Assembly: GCA_000702085.1 (NCBI GenBank)
Contig: JNKP01000004.1
Location: 1-64,000, forward strand
Source of the DNA: Lachnospiraceae bacterium P6A3
GTDB lineage: Bacteria > Bacillota > Clostridia > Lachnospirales > Lachnospiraceae
Direction of reading: 5' to 3'
Length of the DNA: 64,000 bases
Shown here: positions 24,233 through 34,018 of the stretch, in pieces
How the letters are laid out: every line of letters begins with the position of its first letter
How positions within the stretch are numbered: position 1 is the stretch's first letter
Made by a program: the position numbers and the translations under genes
The notes under the pieces: generated by a model
The model's database searches: none
The model's input: only the letters and a program-made list of their open reading frames with translations
What the model was told of the DNA's origin: nothing

Positions 24233-24247
24233 ACAATGTTTCTCCAC

Positions 24248-25222
24248 TTAGTACTCAGAATTCTCGTGCCATTTCCAGGCATGTGAAATAATTGTATCAA
24301 TATCCCCATATCGAGGTTTCCATCCGAGAATCAATTGAGCCTTATCACTACTTCCAACCAGTTTCGCCGGATCTCCTGGCCTTCTATCTGTTAATGTCAC
24401 TTTAAAATCTTTTCCCGTTACCCTTTTTGCCGAATCAATCACCTCTAATACGGAAGTACCTATCGCATTACCCAAATTAAAGAAATCTCCTTCATTTCCT
24501 TCCTCAAGATAATGTAAAGCTCTGACATGTGCATCTGCAAGATCTGAAACATGTATATAATCACGGACACAGCTTCCATCCAGCGTATCATAATCAGTTC
24601 CGAATACCTTAATATCCTCTCTTTTGCCGCTTGCAGCATCCAAAACCAAAGGAATAATATGAGTCTCGGGATTATGGCTTTCCCCTATTTCGCATTCCGG
24701 GTCCGCGCCTGCCGCATTAAAATACCTCAAGACCGCAAACTGTAATCCATATGCTCTCTTATAATCTCTAAAAATCCTTTCCACCGTCAACTTAGTCATT
24801 CCATATGGATTAATAGGATTTTGTGGCATATCTTCAGTAATAGGCACTCTTTCAGGTTCTCCATAGGTCGCACATGTAGAGGAAAATATTATTTTTTTGC
24901 ATCCATACTTTTTCATTACACTAAGTAAGTTCAAAGTATTAACAACATTGTTATAGTAATACTTCTCCGGGTGATCCACCGATTCACCTACATACGCATA
25001 TGCCGCAAAATGAAATACTGCATCAATCGTATTATTCTTGAAAACAGCTTCTATATCTTCTATGATTGATAAATCTCCTTTTACAAACTCACCCCATTTT
25101 ACAGCCTCTCTATGTCCGTATACGAGATTATCAAATATAATTGTCTTATATCCGTCCTTATTAAGTTGTTTGTTTATATGTGAACCAATATATCCTGCTC
25201 CACCGCACACCAATATTGCCAT
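24248..25222 (-). CDS. galE: UDP-glucose 4-epimerase
   Basis: A 324-residue extended short-chain dehydrogenase that makes UDP-galactose from UDP-glucose. NAD motif GGAGYIGS (6-13), the catalytic triad residues in FSSTCATYGEP and YGMTK, and the GalE-specific GTDYDTLDGSCVRDYIHVSD. The ATG at 25220-25222 follows GGAGG by 6 bases; the upstream in-frame codon overlaps the preceding gene and lacks a site. It feeds UDP-galactose to Glf, encoded next. Confidence 0.95.
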   Translation of the reverse strand: MAILVCGGAGYIGSHINKQLNKDGYKTIIFDNLVYGHREAVKWGEFVKGDLSIIEDIEAVFKNNTIDAVFHFAAYAYVGESVDHPEKYYYNNVVNTLNLLSVMKKYGCKKIIFSSTCATYGEPERVPITEDMPQNPINPYGMTKLTVERIFRDYKRAYGLQFAVLRYFNAAGADPECEIGESHNPETHIIPLVLDAASGKREDIKVFGTDYDTLDGSCVRDYIHVSDLADAHVRALHYLEEGNEGDFFNLGNAIGTSVLEVIDSAKRVTGKDFKVTLTDRRPGDPAKLVGSSDKAQLILGWKPRYGDIDTIISHAWKWHENSEY

Positions 25223-25233
25223 GATTACCTCCA

Positions 25234-26505
25234 CTATCTGGTAAAAATATAATCTGTATAAAAAATTTTAAATTCTTCTTTATTTTTAATAAAATAGAAT
25301 GATGTCAATAATTCAGACGCATAAGCAATATGCCTGTCAAATTCATGACCATACTTAGATTCGACATCTAATTCAAGCATTTTCAACAATATTGGGAAAA
25401 CCCACTCACAATAAGCATCATAAATATTGTGTTTAGCCACAACCATGTTATTGGGGAAATAGAACGAGTTGTCAATATACTCCTCGAAATACTTTGCATC
25501 TTCCGGAGCCACCATATAAACTGCATTCAACATACAATCTATAACAGATTCTTTAACTGGAGTTTCAGATATAAACATGTTACGAATTCCCCCAGGAACA
25601 AATCTTGGAGTAGTCAGTACTACATCTACATCATTCTTTACTAAATTGTTTAGTTTTTTTACATTCAAATCAAAATGTCTTCTGTAATGGCACAACCCCT
25701 TATAGTTTGATTGTGGAGCATTTTTCCACACCCAAAATGCTCCGGTCATTTCTGCTAAATATCTGTTTTTATCAGATAAATTCTCTATTCCTTGATCATC
25801 CTGGAATTCTCCATATCTGATTTCAGAATCTATGCTTCCTACCTGAAGAGGCTTCTCCCATGGATCATATTTTTTTCCATTTACTGAATTAATAACATTT
25901 TTATCGAACGCCATATATATATTCAGTTCGCATAAATTGAAACCTGATTCTGTTTCATGTGTCTCTATTAACTCCGATATTCCTCCTATTTCAGAAACAA
26001 ATGATTCATACCATTTATCTGAATGACTTTTTAAATCGTCATCATTCAGATAAAATAATGTCGGATACTTGCATCTTATAGACCCATGTTCTCCATATCC
26101 GAATATATCCAGCCAAGATATATCACTCTTGCTAACCGCCAGGGTATACTTTGGCAATTCTTCTATCAATCGCTCACCCTTTATATCAGACATGTCTTCT
26201 AAGCTGATTCTGAGGAAAGCTGTAAATCCAAGTTCTCTGGCATTCTTTTCCACTTCAATATGAAATTTGGCAGGCATGGCAATAACAACCATGCAGCTAT
26301 TGATGTATTCTTTGTATTCAGAAATTTCACGGACAGTTTTTCCCTCAATTTCCGACGGATTGTCTGCAACGTCAGTAACTGCGAAACCTATAATATGATT
26401 GCCAAACCCCAAACTGCAAATATCTCTATAACACTCTAGTGCAACCAGGTGAGCACCGTAGATAATGAAATTTTTGTTTTTATATTTGCTCCAATCAATT
26501 CTCAT
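25234..26505 (-). CDS. Rossmann-like module fused to a DUF4422 glycosyltransferase
   Basis: A 423-residue protein. Residues 1-105 are a Rossmann-like module (NFIIYGAHLVALECYRDI, ending CMVVIAMP) that recurs in the cluster. Residues about 130-423 are a DUF4422 domain (IRYGEFQDDQGIENLSDKNR, MTGAFWVWKNAPQSNYKGLC, HYRRHFDL), found in capsular and EPS glycosyltransferases. The module here has GAH instead of the usual GAG. It starts 12 bases after the nucleotidyltransferase gene and ends 12 bases before galE. Probably a cytoplasmic or membrane-associated transferase; donor unknown. Confidence 0.8.
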   Translation of the reverse strand: MRIDWSKYKNKNFIIYGAHLVALECYRDICSLGFGNHIIGFAVTDVADNPSEIEGKTVREISEYKEYINSCMVVIAMPAKFHIEVEKNARELGFTAFLRISLEDMSDIKGERLIEELPKYTLAVSKSDISWLDIFGYGEHGSIRCKYPTLFYLNDDDLKSHSDKWYESFVSEIGGISELIETHETESGFNLCELNIYMAFDKNVINSVNGKKYDPWEKPLQVGSIDSEIRYGEFQDDQGIENLSDKNRYLAEMTGAFWVWKNAPQSNYKGLCHYRRHFDLNVKKLNNLVKNDVDVVLTTPRFVPGGIRNMFISETPVKESVIDCMLNAVYMVAPEDAKYFEEYIDNSFYFPNNMVVAKHNIYDAYCEWVFPILLKMLELDVESKYGHEFDRHIAYASELLTSFYFIKNKEEFKIFYTDYIFTR

Positions 26506-26517
26506 TGAGAGTATCCT

Positions 26518-27417
26518 TTAGTGCATTGAACTCTTCCCGAGTTCGACAAAAGTATCGTAATACATTCTTGGAAGCCCAACATCAAAGCTCTCTCCATAAA
26601 TAGCTGCGCCAATAAGCCGACCTTTTTTTGCGGAGTTGACCAAAGCCCCAGTTAAATCTATTTCGCCATCTATGTTATTTTTTTCTTTTTCTTGAATTTG
26701 ATAGTTCAGACACTCGAATATCTCATCCGTTAAAACATAACTTCCGAAAGTTGAATAACACAATCCGTTAATCAAGAGTTTTTCACGTGAATATTCTTCA
26801 GATGGTTTTTCAACCATTTCATCAACATCAATTAGATTTGTATAGTCATCGCGGAACACTCCATGAATAATCCCGTAATTACTGCTATCCGATACATTAA
26901 TCGCTTTTACACCAACCACAGATTTGCCTCCAGAATTGACAAAGGCATCAATCGCCTGCTGAGTACACGATATCTCACTTTTACTTCTATAAATAAAATC
27001 CCCTAGTAATAATATCGTCGGTTCAGAGTTTAAATGTTCTCTGGCCTGAAAAACCGCATGACCAAATCCCTTCTTCTCCCTTTGAATGACAATTCGTATA
27101 CTTTTTCCCAGTTCATATATCTTGCTGTAATAATCCCTAACCGATGCAGGCAAAGAGTAGTATTGAGCTTCGTTATAGTCAAACTCAAATACTTTATTGT
27201 AATAATCCTCTTCATCTTCACCAACAATCAAATATATATCTTCTATTCCGCATTCCGATAATTCCTCAAGCATAAACATCAAAGCCGGCTTGGCAGCTCC
27301 ATTCGAATCAATAACCGGGAGCATTACTTTTTTGATAAAATGTGTTTCGGGATACATTCTTGTTCCATTTCCTGCTATTGGAATAATAGCTTTCGTAATA
27401 TATTTCTTTTTACTCAT
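26518..27417 (-). CDS. GalU-like sugar nucleotidyltransferase
   Basis: A roughly 299-residue enzyme that joins NTP and sugar-1-phosphate to make an NDP-sugar. Motifs: KAIIPIAGNGTRMYPETHFI at the N-terminus (GxGTRxxPxT signature), KKVMLPVID with the catalytic lysine, LLLGDFIY metal/sugar site and VDEMVEKP. The ATG at 27415-27417 is used, with AGGAT 7 bases before; the TTG at 27423 is worse. It is closest to UTP-glucose-1-phosphate uridylyltransferases. It directly follows the sugar-kinase fusion, so the two probably convert a sugar to its 1-phosphate and then to the nucleotide form. Confidence 0.88.
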   Translation of the reverse strand: MSKKKYITKAIIPIAGNGTRMYPETHFIKKVMLPVIDSNGAAKPALMFMLEELSECGIEDIYLIVGEDEEDYYNKVFEFDYNEAQYYSLPASVRDYYSKIYELGKSIRIVIQREKKGFGHAVFQAREHLNSEPTILLLGDFIYRSKSEISCTQQAIDAFVNSGGKSVVGVKAINVSDSSNYGIIHGVFRDDYTNLIDVDEMVEKPSEEYSREKLLINGLCYSTFGSYVLTDEIFECLNYQIQEKEKNNIDGEIDLTGALVNSAKKGRLIGAAIYGESFDVGLPRMYYDTFVELGKSSMH

Positions 27418-27443
27418 TTTCAATCCTATTCCAAAATTTTTGT

Positions 27444-29603
27444 TTAATTTCTTAACAATCTTCCTGTATGCGCAATTTTATAATCATGTTGATTCTTCAT
27501 AAAAAACCATGTCATCATGCTTTCTCCAAAGTAAGCTATATATCTCCTTGCAGGAACTATTCCATTTCTTTTGCATAGTTCCTCCAGTTTAAAGAAAATC
27601 GGGAACATCCAATCACACAAATCGTTTACCACTTTGCCTTTACCCAGAAACATATTGTAGTTATATAAGTATTCGCCATTAAATATCTCATCGTATGAAT
27701 CCATATATTCCGGATGAAGAGTTTTAACAGCTTCCAAAAGCAATTCCCATTCAGGTTCATTAGTGTATCTACTATGATGTTCTTTGATATTTGGCATATG
27801 GATCATTGGATACGGAAGTATTAAATCAATATCATTAGATACTATTTTTCTCAAATCATCTTCTGTAATATCCAATACCCTTCGATATTGGTATAATCCA
27901 TAGTAATCATCAAGATGTTTCTCATTTACTTCGTTTTTCCACATCCAATATAATCCTGTTAATTCACAATAAGTGGGATTTTTCTCGGATATATTATCTC
28001 CTGTTGCATCAGTAAGCTCGCATAACTTTATATCTGTCAGTGCTGCGCCCACTTGAATATCTTTAACCCAAGGGTCGTTATCATATCTTAACAAAAGGCG
28101 TCTATCAGCATTATGGCAGGCAGAATAGACCTTAACAGCGGGTATATTATCTGTTTTCTGTTCCAAATCTTTTACAGAAGCGAAAATATTATTTGTGCTA
28201 TAATATGCATGCATTAAATCCTCTTCCATTTTCGAATCAAGGCAGACGATATTATTAAATCCAAATATCTTTAACATATCGCATATTTCACCTTGAACAT
28301 ATATTGGCGTAGCTACTAATATTTTTATTGATTCTTTATCCTTATCGGGAATAGAAGAGCTAAACTCCTTCAACTCATGAACGGTCAATCCTTCTATAGC
28401 ATTCGGATTATCCTCCAATGAAGAAACAATGCATCCGAGAATTTTGCTATTCATATAACATTTTCTTATTGCTCTAATAGCTCCAATTGCAACAGACTTT
28501 GCCCCGAAAATGTAAATTTCATCATTAAATATACTATTAGAGGCATCATTTTCGGGTCTTAGTGTCAAGGGATAAGCCTTCATTTTTCTTTCCTTCTGTA
28601 AATACTCGATTAATTTCTTCTGGCAAGTTTCATCTTTCGCCAATAATTGAACAGTTCCATCACCTTGAGAGCCCACTCCTTTGGCACCAAATATATATTC
28701 CTTAATTTTTTTGTCATTCAATACCGAATGAAGTACCGGAGCATCAAGCTCCTCAGGACACATTGGGGCCACTTTCCTATCAAATAACTCTTGGGCTTCA
28801 ACCATCAGTGCACCAAGTTTTTCTATTTCTCCATTTGAAATATATTCTTTTGCAAGATCAGTTATAATTTTATTATCGTATCCAAGTGCTTCATGTACCG
28901 CCTGTTCTTTTTCATTTTTTGCTACAGGATATGCACTGTTCAAATTATGTAAAATTTTTACGGTATCTTTTCCTGCCATTAAATCTGCAAACACATAATA
29001 CAAAGTTGTTTTTACGGGGATCTTTTCAACTTCGATTTCATTTCCGTCAAAAATCATTGACACAGGATTAACACCAAATGCACATGCCTGATCCAATCGT
29101 CCACATTGAGATGGCGTTCTAAGTTCACCCCAATATGCAATGTTCATTATTCCAAGTGTATTTAAATGAAGATTGTATAGTTCATTAAATGCTTTTACTA
29201 CCAAAACGCATATTGCAGCTGATGAGGACAATCCGCTTTTCATAGGTAGCGTCATCTTCTCAATACATATTTTTATTCCCCCAACTTGATACCACTCACT
29301 CATATACGAAGCAACACCTGCAACATAACTATAAAAGCCGCCTTCTTTTGCCACGTCACGAAGTTTAATCATGTTCATTTCGCAATTGAAAGGATCGCCA
29401 TCATATTCAGGAAGCTTGCACTCTACAATAAATCTGTTATTTAATGATGCAGTTGCATAAATACCTTGCTCAACGCCGGTCACCACTGCACATCCTGCAC
29501 AAACATCCGGATTTATCACTCGATTCACGCCTGCCCAATCACTATGCTCCCCAAACAAGCAGAGTCTTCCTGGAACAAATAAACTTATTTCTTCCTTACT
29601 CAT
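27444..29603 (-). CDS. Three-domain fusion: GHMP sugar kinase, Rossmann-like module, DUF4422
   Basis: A 719-residue fusion. Residues 1-345 are a GHMP kinase with motif 1 PGRLCLFGEHSDW (11-23), the ATP loop MKSGLSSSAA (121-130) and motif 3 GAKGVGSQGDG (306-316), nearest to galactokinase and sugar-1-kinases. Residues 361-458 form the recurrent Rossmann-like module (IYIFGAKSVAIGAIRAI). Residues 490-719 are DUF4422 (VKVYSACHNAD, GLYWMWKNEVNEKHLDDYYG, LYQYRR). This would join activation of a sugar and its transfer in one chain, with the nucleotidyltransferase encoded next supplying the middle step. AAGGAAGG ribosome site; no frame problem seen. Confidence 0.83.
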   Translation of the reverse strand: MSKEEISLFVPGRLCLFGEHSDWAGVNRVINPDVCAGCAVVTGVEQGIYATASLNNRFIVECKLPEYDGDPFNCEMNMIKLRDVAKEGGFYSYVAGVASYMSEWYQVGGIKICIEKMTLPMKSGLSSSAAICVLVVKAFNELYNLHLNTLGIMNIAYWGELRTPSQCGRLDQACAFGVNPVSMIFDGNEIEVEKIPVKTTLYYVFADLMAGKDTVKILHNLNSAYPVAKNEKEQAVHEALGYDNKIITDLAKEYISNGEIEKLGALMVEAQELFDRKVAPMCPEELDAPVLHSVLNDKKIKEYIFGAKGVGSQGDGTVQLLAKDETCQKKLIEYLQKERKMKAYPLTLRPENDASNSIFNDEIYIFGAKSVAIGAIRAIRKCYMNSKILGCIVSSLEDNPNAIEGLTVHELKEFSSSIPDKDKESIKILVATPIYVQGEICDMLKIFGFNNIVCLDSKMEEDLMHAYYSTNNIFASVKDLEQKTDNIPAVKVYSACHNADRRLLLRYDNDPWVKDIQVGAALTDIKLCELTDATGDNISEKNPTYCELTGLYWMWKNEVNEKHLDDYYGLYQYRRVLDITEDDLRKIVSNDIDLILPYPMIHMPNIKEHHSRYTNEPEWELLLEAVKTLHPEYMDSYDEIFNGEYLYNYNMFLGKGKVVNDLCDWMFPIFFKLEELCKRNGIVPARRYIAYFGESMMTWFFMKNQHDYKIAHTGRLLRN

Positions 29604-29653
29604 GCCGCATCCTTCCTTTCAATCAAAATATTGCTACACTAACAGCCAATGAT

Positions 29654-30793
29654 TCAATTAACTTGTCTTATGCATTCAACATATTTTTCCAAATTAATTT
29701 TTTCATTCTCTGACACTATACAATTACTGAAATTCTCATAATCATACGTCCAATAGTATTGATTCAGCTTTTTATCTATACAGTATTCAATTTCTTCAAC
29801 CGAATTGTCTGTTGGATCAAACAGATACCATTTATAATTAGCACCACAGATAAAAAACAGTTTATCCCCATACCTCATTGGGGAATTAATCGCATCTCCG
29901 CTATGTGTATATTTCCATCTTTCACTTTGTAATATATCATCCAATTCTGAAATAATTTTAAATTCTTCAGTTTTAACATCAAAGGCATATACATGCTTTG
30001 CGCATACCGGGAATAAATATGCGCAGCCCCCCAATACTATCGGTTTATAAAAACCAACGTAATATGGATTATCCATGTCCTTCTTTTCTACTTTTATTGT
30101 CTTTGCGCTATGTTCTCTCGGTTTATACACGACCACATCTGCGCCATCCCTAGAAACCAGGAGCCATTTATCATCAACAATTGATAAACCGTTAAAGCCA
30201 GCCAGCTCCGTTTCAATTTCTACCACCTCTGCTTCGCATGATTCCATGTCAAAATCCAAAACCTTATTAATTGAACAGAAAGGTAAATAGATATGTTTTC
30301 CCTGAATATCGCCTTCTGTAAGATATGGCTTTTTCTCGTCAAAGCATACCTTATTGCGCAAATCATTTATCCAACCATCAACATAGGACACGCTATATGT
30401 ATCAATATCAATTATTGCAATCCCCGGGTAACCATGTCCAAACAAAAATACCTTTTTTCCATAAGTAGTTGCGTTCCAAAAAAGATATCCGAACTTAACC
30501 AGGGTCTCATCTACGTTAACAGCAATTGAACTCCACGAATCTTCACCTTCATCATAAATCCAAATATCTCTGGAATTACACGGAGAAAAGAAATATTTTC
30601 CATTAGTATAAACTATTGATTTGTATGCTCTAATCCTTCTTCTAATTCCGTTCGGAAGAGTTTTGTATAACCGTACTACTTTATCACTGCCAAATTTTAA
30701 AAGGCCATTGTCATCTTTCCACCAAAAACACTTTTCCCCATTAATATCAATGCATTCGTCAAAACAAATACGAAGATCCGCTTTATTATTCAT
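29654..30793 (-). CDS. Beta-propeller-like protein of unknown function
   Basis: About 379 residues, no recognised catalytic motif. It consists of repeated beta-rich units of 45-55 residues with aromatic and Gly-rich turns (IVYTNGKYFFSPCNSRDIWI, KVFLFGHGYPGIAIIDIDTY, PIVLGGCAYLFPVCAKHVYA, DKLFFICGANYKWYLFDPTD), a pattern typical of Kelch or PQQ-like beta-propellers. No signal peptide, so it is probably cytoplasmic. The ATG at 30791-30793 is preferred over a GTG at 30808; it overlaps the end of the FkbM gene by 8 bases. It may be a scaffold or a glycan-recognition protein of the cluster. Confidence 0.55.
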   Translation of the reverse strand: MNNKADLRICFDECIDINGEKCFWWKDDNGLLKFGSDKVVRLYKTLPNGIRRRIRAYKSIVYTNGKYFFSPCNSRDIWIYDEGEDSWSSIAVNVDETLVKFGYLFWNATTYGKKVFLFGHGYPGIAIIDIDTYSVSYVDGWINDLRNKVCFDEKKPYLTEGDIQGKHIYLPFCSINKVLDFDMESCEAEVVEIETELAGFNGLSIVDDKWLLVSRDGADVVVYKPREHSAKTIKVEKKDMDNPYYVGFYKPIVLGGCAYLFPVCAKHVYAFDVKTEEFKIISELDDILQSERWKYTHSGDAINSPMRYGDKLFFICGANYKWYLFDPTDNSVEEIEYCIDKKLNQYYWTYDYENFSNCIVSENEKINLEKYVECIRQVN

Positions 30794-32273
30794 AATCGTT
30801 TGCCTCACATATCAAAATTGTTTCTGCTAAAAAAGAGCCTTTCATAACAGGCCTAAATATTTTAAACTTATATCCCAAATTCAGTTCTTCTATCCATGGT
30901 TTTATTCTCAAAAAATCGTTAAGACTATGATAAATACTTATTAGCAAGGTTGGTTTTTGAGTTTTTATCGTATTTATAGCTCCCCTTAACAGATCAAATT
31001 CCGCGCCTTCGACATCTGTCTTAATGAGACTGATCAGTAAACCGTTATCCTTTACATATCTATCAATTGTAGTGGCTTGAACAACTTTAAAGATATCATC
31101 ACATACAAGATTTCCGTTTGATTCAATGCTATTACTATTAGAACCTAACATTCCGGAATACAGTTTTATTTCTCCAACCGTATTTCCAAGTGCCAAATTT
31201 ACCGGAATAACCTTATCAGCTAAGTTATTTGCCATTAGATTGCGTTTCATAACTTCGATGTTATCATCATCTGCCTCGAAACTGTGAATTATCCCCTTAG
31301 TATACTGTGATAAAACTAAAGCTGAATCCCCAATAAATCCCCCTGCATCTATAGCATCAGAAGAAAACGCCTTTTCCTTGTCGATAATTTCACTTATTCC
31401 ATGTTCATTATAGAAACATGGTTGTTCCGCTTTCCCTCCCTCTACCGTAAATGATCCATAATAAAAATGATTATCACGAATTCGATATACCTTTTTTATA
31501 AACTCATTATCTACTCTCTTTAACTCATTGATTTCTTCTTCAGAATAATCAATAATTTTACCTTTTGAAAGAGTCCTCATTCTAGAAAGAGCCCTTAAAA
31601 CCTCCTCTCTGCTCGAGTCATCAAGGTTATGGATTAGCTTTTTTAACTCTTCCTCCGATTGCTCCTTGTCCTCTATCCAGAATAGATAATCATTCAAGTA
31701 CATTTTTTGGTCAAAATCATATCCAGTATAAGGACAATACATTCTATCAACAATACTCTTAATGTAATTTACATTGGCTGAAATTTTAATTGTCTCATTA
31801 TACAGTTTCTTTTGATTTGAAAAGATAATCTGTTCCAATCTAAGAATCTCTGCATCCGATGAAGGAAACTCACCTCTTATTTCACGATACAATTTTTCAG
31901 AGCAGAATAAGCATTTAGAAAACCCTTTTTCAATCAATGTGGCTTTTATTTCATTATGTAGATTGGGCATTGTAGCCACCACAACCCCGTATTCTTCGCG
32001 CGGAGAAATATCATCAATTGACTCAACCGGAATGCCGAAATAATCTGAGAACAATGTATTATTTTTATCAGATACGATATAGCCTAATATCTGAGTATTG
32101 CTTTCTCTTAATAGCCAGTTAGAAAAATAATATGACACAATTCCTGCACCATATACATATATTTGTTTTATTTCATTCTCATCCAGCCATCTCGACAGGA
32201 AGCCGACATCCGTCAGATTTTCATTATTCGAAATAACTATTTTTCGCCCATTGTCTTCTGATTTCAAAATCAA
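30786..32273 (-). CDS. Rossmann-like module fused to FkbM-family methyltransferase
   Basis: A 495-residue protein. Residues about 25-140 hold the recurrent module (IKQIYVYGAGIVSYYFSNWL, VVVATMPNLHNEI). After a helical spacer, residues 290-480 are an FkbM-type SAM-dependent methyltransferase: AIDAGGFIGDSALVLSQYTK (SAM loop), HSFEADDDNIEVMKRNL and the FkbM block SLIKTDVEGAEFDLLRGA. Likely O-methylates a sugar of the surface glycan. Translation must begin at TTG (32273 or 32267) because no ATG precedes the module; GGAGAGG lies just upstream. It overlaps the end of the previous gene by about 50 bases, which suggests coupled translation. Confidence 0.83.
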   Translation of the reverse strand: MILKSEDNGRKIVISNNENLTDVGFLSRWLDENEIKQIYVYGAGIVSYYFSNWLLRESNTQILGYIVSDKNNTLFSDYFGIPVESIDDISPREEYGVVVATMPNLHNEIKATLIEKGFSKCLFCSEKLYREIRGEFPSSDAEILRLEQIIFSNQKKLYNETIKISANVNYIKSIVDRMYCPYTGYDFDQKMYLNDYLFWIEDKEQSEEELKKLIHNLDDSSREEVLRALSRMRTLSKGKIIDYSEEEINELKRVDNEFIKKVYRIRDNHFYYGSFTVEGGKAEQPCFYNEHGISEIIDKEKAFSSDAIDAGGFIGDSALVLSQYTKGIIHSFEADDDNIEVMKRNLMANNLADKVIPVNLALGNTVGEIKLYSGMLGSNSNSIESNGNLVCDDIFKVVQATTIDRYVKDNGLLISLIKTDVEGAEFDLLRGAINTIKTQKPTLLISIYHSLNDFLRIKPWIEELNLGYKFKIFRPVMKGSFLAETILICEANDYE

Positions 32274-34005
32274 ACCTCTCCTTCAACGCCTTCTTATTAT
32301 TAAAGTTGTTATAATAATCAAAAAGAATTTGTAATAATCTATAATCTCTTTTCGATTCTTTATAACTACCCATCAACTCTGTTTCTGATTTTGCCCTTAC
32401 CCTCAAATCATTTAAGCGCTGTATTATGGCATTCTCAACAATCTCCGGATTAATGATTTTCACTCCTCTAAAAACAAAATGGTAGTTATCATCATGTATA
32501 AACGCGCCTTCGTACCCCGTTTTTACAATAAAACCTTGGGGCACAGATATTTCCCTATAATTCTTAGGAAGCATAACACCAATTTCATTTGCATCTCTTA
32601 ATCCAAACACAGCCATGACTGCCTCATCGGTTAAGCAAATATCATCAATCGATGCGTCTTGCTCATCAAGACATTTTTTTAATTCGAATAATTTGTTTTC
32701 AAAAGTCGCTCCGGAGCAACATCTGATTTGCATACTCTCTTTTTTCAAATTATTATTGGAGAGGAGTACACTTTTTATATGACGGTATTCCGAATTGCAT
32801 CGGGGCAGCAAAACATCATATTCGCTTAATCCCATTACCCTTACTATATCCTCAACAGTCCTGTCATCATATACGTCCTTTCCTACAACCTTTTCATCCG
32901 TAAAGAGAACCACTCTAATCGATAATTTATTCATCAACATCTGTCGTATTATTTCTTCTCGATTCGGTTTTTCGTAATACAATTCACGTATTATATTCTC
33001 AAACGATATGTAATCATTTTCCAAGTCAATTGTAATTCCGCCTACCCTTTTTGCATTTCCTATTACTTTCCTTTCAATAAAATCCCATAGGTTTTCCACG
33101 CCTCCAAACATAACAAGTAAATTACATGAGGAATAAAGATCAGAAAATCCCCTAAGGATGTCTATTTTGTCTTCATCTGAAAAGCCATCTCTTTCAAGTC
33201 TATCCCAGTTCCATACTCCGGATATCCTATCTTCCTGAATATATTTTACCCAGATTTGCTCCTCTAATGCTAAGGCTGTTGCCAATCTATGAGATCCATT
33301 GAGAATAGCACCATGTTTATTTAAGGGGATGTATTTCTCTTTTGAGAAGCCGGACATTCTCATTGATTCTACTAATTCCGAAAAACTGCGAACAAACGTA
33401 TCCACCCCGACTTTTTCATCATAGTCAGCTAAATCCTGCATCCTATTTTTACTTGTCATCGGTTCTTCTGCGCCTATTCCTGTAAGAATGAAGCGAGTAT
33501 ATAAGCTTTGATGCCTACTACTATCCACTCTATTAACAATGTCTTTTGCAAACAGGTAACGTATAATGATATCCAATCTATCACTATCTAATATTTCCGT
33601 AGCAACCATTTGCTTTATTTGATTATCGAAGTTCTTTTCCTGGTCCATCTCATAACGGATATAACTATTTGGGGTAAAATCACGTGGCAACTCGCCGCCC
33701 CAAACAATCTTTTCCTCCGAGATACCCATGCCGAGCAAATACTCCCTTACTTTTCTTGACACCTGCACATCGCTAATTGCAATCACTACGGTATCAAAAA
33801 CCGCTTCTTTTAGGCATTCAGGGTTATCCACAGGAAATCTCTTACTTTGATAGTGTATATAGTTCTTATCAACCCAACATGATATTTCACAATATCGACT
33901 TTCCTTCAGTTGATAGTAATAATCCATGCCCACATCACCTGCACCATAAATAGCAACTGTGCACCCTTTATTCACCACACCATACGGAAACAAATGCAAA
34001 AACAT
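32224..34005 (-). CDS. Rossmann-like module plus ParB-like domain, large form
   Basis: A 593-residue protein of unknown function. Residues 1-110 are the recurrent module (VAIYGAGDVGMDYYYQLKES, WVDK, VVIAIS, SEEKIVW). Residues about 140-270 resemble a ParB/sulfiredoxin-like domain, with KYIPLNKHGAILNGSHRLAT matching the ParB GxHR box. The remainder (about 280-593) includes DDICLTDEAVMAVFGLRDAN and a YHFVFRGVKIINPEIVENAI stretch that reminds one of nucleotidyltransferase-like modules in phosphotransfer-type polysaccharide proteins; that part is uncertain. It is a paralogue of 37720-38595 over its first 270 residues. ParB-fold proteins include CTPases and amino-acid kinases, so a nucleotide-using role in glycan decoration is possible. 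Confidence 0.55.
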   Translation of the reverse strand: MFLHLFPYGVVNKGCTVAIYGAGDVGMDYYYQLKESRYCEISCWVDKNYIHYQSKRFPVDNPECLKEAVFDTVVIAISDVQVSRKVREYLLGMGISEEKIVWGGELPRDFTPNSYIRYEMDQEKNFDNQIKQMVATEILDSDRLDIIIRYLFAKDIVNRVDSSRHQSLYTRFILTGIGAEEPMTSKNRMQDLADYDEKVGVDTFVRSFSELVESMRMSGFSKEKYIPLNKHGAILNGSHRLATALALEEQIWVKYIQEDRISGVWNWDRLERDGFSDEDKIDILRGFSDLYSSCNLLVMFGGVENLWDFIERKVIGNAKRVGGITIDLENDYISFENIIRELYYEKPNREEIIRQMLMNKLSIRVVLFTDEKVVGKDVYDDRTVEDIVRVMGLSEYDVLLPRCNSEYRHIKSVLLSNNNLKKESMQIRCCSGATFENKLFELKKCLDEQDASIDDICLTDEAVMAVFGLRDANEIGVMLPKNYREISVPQGFIVKTGYEGAFIHDDNYHFVFRGVKIINPEIVENAIIQRLNDLRVRAKSETELMGSYKESKRDYRLLQILFDYYNNFNNKKALKERFDFEIRRQWAKNSYFE

Positions 34006-34018
34006 TATGCCCTTCTCC

